DNA from: an uncultured Saprospiraceae bacterium
GTDB lineage: Bacteria; Bacteroidota; Bacteroidia; Chitinophagales; Saprospiraceae
Reading direction: 5' to 3'
DNA length: 6,294 nucleotides
Assembly (NCBI GenBank): GCA_937942405.1
Contig: CALDEN010000096.1
Location: 1-6,294, forward strand
Both the position numbers and the translations under genes were made by a program. This document shows positions 4,781 through 6,294 of the stretch, one piece after another; within the stretch, counting starts at the first letter, position 1, and every line of letters starts with the position of its first letter. The notes under the pieces were generated by a model, which had not been told where the DNA came from, ran no database searches, and saw nothing but the letters and a program-made list of their open reading frames with translations.

Positions 4781-6294
4781 ATGAACACTTTTAAGCAAAC
4801 ATCGAGACTTACAGGACTCATACTATTTATCATTGCTTTTTTAGTTTACTTTTTCTCAGCCGAGACTTCAGGAAGTCTTTGGGATTGTGGAGAGTTTATA
4901 CTGGCGGCATATAAACTAGAGGTTGTACACCCACCGGGGGCACCACTTTACATGTTGATCGGTCGGATGTTTACCTGGGTAGCTGATGTGGTATCTAGCA
5001 ATCCTACGGACATTGCCTTTGCGGTTAATCTGATGTCTGGTCTATTCGGTGCTTTGACAGCCGTTCTAGTAGGATGGATTACGATGATGTTTGGAAAATT
5101 AGCACTTAAAGGTAGAGAGGAAGAGACGAGTAAAGGCGATAACGTAGCTCTTATGGGAGCTGGACTAGTAGCTGGATTATCTGCTACATTTGCCACTTCC
5201 CTATGGTTTTCAGCGGTAGAAGGTGAGGTATATGCCATGTCTACTTTCTTTACGGCTTTGACTTTTTGGGCGGCTGTTAAGTGGTACTACCTCCCTGATG
5301 AAAAAGAAACGGATCGCTGGATGATTCTAGCTGCTTATTTTGCGGGATTATCTATCGGAGTTCACTTATTGAGTATTCTTACTTTCCCTGCGATCGCATT
5401 ACTCTATTACTTTAAGAAAAACGACGGAGTTTCTATACTCGGTATAGGCTTAAGTCTACTGATCGGAGTCATATCTATCGCTGTGGTAATGAAAGGTATT
5501 GTAGCTGGAATTCCTACCGTATGGAAAAACTTAGAAGTATTTGTGGTTAATAGTCTAGGAATGCCTGTTCACTCAGGTTTGATTCCTACGATGTTACTCG
5601 TATTTGCTATACTATTTGGACTATTTAAGTTTTCTCACTCTTCTAATAAGTATTGGTTGCAGCTTGCGACCATGGCTATCACAATGGTCGTATTGGGTTT
5701 TTCTACACTCGGTGTAGTTCCTATCCGTGCCAATGCCGATACCCCTATAAACATGAATACGCCGAGTGATGCTACTCGACTACTTCCATATCTCAACAGA
5801 GAACAGTATGGAGAACGTCCACTCTTAATGGGTCCGATGTATCATGCAGATCCGATCGGAATGAAGCGAGAAGATAAGTATGGGCTCATAGATGGAAAAT
5901 ATGAAGTCGTCGATGAGAAGTTTTCATATGAATATGCCAAAAAAGACCAAATCCTATTTCCTAGAGCAGGACACTCCGATCGTAAACCGCTTCATGAAGC
6001 ATGGCGAACCTATCTCAACGGAGGTAAAAAACCTAGAGGTAAGGCCGGAATGGCATATAACCTCAGCTTTATGTGGAACTATCAGATGAAGTATATGTAC
6101 GGTCGTTACTTTATGTGGAATTTTGTCGGAAGACAGAATGCCGAGCAAGGATACTTCCCGTGGGATGTAAGTGATGGTAACTGGAAGTCTGGAATTTCTG
6201 CATTAGATAAAAGTCGATTATTTGACGACAGTCTCATGCCAGATTCCATGAAAGACATGGCCGAGAATCATTACTATTTTCTCCCTTTCTTATT
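4781..6294 (+). CDS. DUF2723 family membrane protein, GT-C-like probable glycosyltransferase (3' end beyond the window)
   Basis: The frame is open from ATG 4781 to the window end (504 codons plus 2 bases). The first helix (10-28) leads into a loop with SLWDCGEF (32-39) and HPPG (50-53), the conserved DUF2723 start; the acidic pair D35/E38 sits where GT-C glycosyltransferases place catalytic acids. About eight further hydrophobic segments run to residue 313. Conserved blocks follow: YLNREQYGERPL (337-348) and RYFMWNFVGRQN (442-453). Family members are usually much longer, around 1000 residues, so the soluble C-terminal part is missing. The family is related to eukaryotic TMEM260, a protein O-mannosyltransferase; by analogy it may glycosylate exported proteins from a lipid-linked sugar at the inner membrane, but this is inference. 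No in-frame start codon lies between the upstream stop (4748-4750) and ATG 4781. An AGGAGG lies too far upstream to serve as a normal ribosome site. Confidence 0.9.
   Translation, partial: MNTFKQTSRLTGLILFIIAFLVYFFSAETSGSLWDCGEFILAAYKLEVVHPPGAPLYMLIGRMFTWVADVVSSNPTDIAFAVNLMSGLFGALTAVLVGWITMMFGKLALKGREEETSKGDNVALMGAGLVAGLSATFATSLWFSAVEGEVYAMSTFFTALTFWAAVKWYYLPDEKETDRWMILAAYFAGLSIGVHLLSILTFPAIALLYYFKKNDGVSILGIGLSLLIGVISIAVVMKGIVAGIPTVWKNLEVFVVNSLGMPVHSGLIPTMLLVFAILFGLFKFSHSSNKYWLQLATMAITMVVLGFSTLGVVPIRANADTPINMNTPSDATRLLPYLNREQYGERPLLMGPMYHADPIGMKREDKYGLIDGKYEVVDEKFSYEYAKKDQILFPRAGHSDRKPLHEAWRTYLNGGKKPRGKAGMAYNLSFMWNYQMKYMYGRYFMWNFVGRQNAEQGYFPWDVSDGNWKSGISALDKSRLFDDSLMPDSMKDMAENHYYFLPFL

Noticed and set aside
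4948..5238. Minus-strand open frame of 96 codons
   Set aside because: It is the antisense shadow of the DUF2723 gene, whose plus-strand frame carries the conserved blocks.
5892..6148. Two short open frames, one on each strand, near the right end
   Set aside because: Both overlap the continuous DUF2723 coding frame and lack independent support.

Overview
This window looks like ordinary chromosomal DNA from a Bacteroidota bacterium, probably of the Saprospiria/Lewinella type. Four things point there. The secreted proteins have signal peptides ending in '-AQ'. The gene cut by the left edge matches the start of large surface proteins exported by the type IX secretion system (T9SS). The right-hand gene is a DUF2723 membrane protein. 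Exact copies of the Bacteroidota sigma -7 box (TAnnTTTG) lie just upstream of five of the seven start codons. The DNA is moderately AT-rich and tightly packed. The assignment comes from family recognition, not from a database search.

Layout, left to right. A minus-strand gene running off the left edge (start at 420) encodes the N-terminus of a secreted, probably T9SS-type, protein. Diverging from it across 133 bp is trmB (tRNA guanine-N7 methyltransferase, plus, 554-1246). trmB runs tail to tail into thiL (thiamine-monophosphate kinase, minus, 1243-2310), with a shared TTAA. A 66-bp divergent promoter region separates thiL from an uncharacterised outer-membrane beta-barrel protein (plus, 2377-3732). 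That gene converges, again on a shared TTAA, with an RluA-family pseudouridine synthase (minus, 3729-4415). Directly upstream of the synthase is a 41-codon membrane-protein gene (minus, 4416-4541); its stop codon abuts the synthase start, so the two form an operon. After a 239-bp divergent intergenic region comes the first 504 codons of a DUF2723 family GT-C-like membrane protein (plus, from 4781), cut by the right edge.

Functionally the window mixes housekeeping genes (tRNA and probable rRNA/tRNA modification, thiamine pyrophosphate synthesis) with envelope genes (secreted T9SS protein, outer-membrane barrel, probable glycosyltransferase). Apart from the small-protein/synthase operon I see no cluster acting as one system. 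I find no mobile element, CRISPR array, RNA gene, riboswitch or convincing intrinsic terminator. The least described items are the beta-barrel family with a helical insert and the 41-residue membrane protein coupled to the pseudouridine synthase; neither is evidence for an exciting new system.
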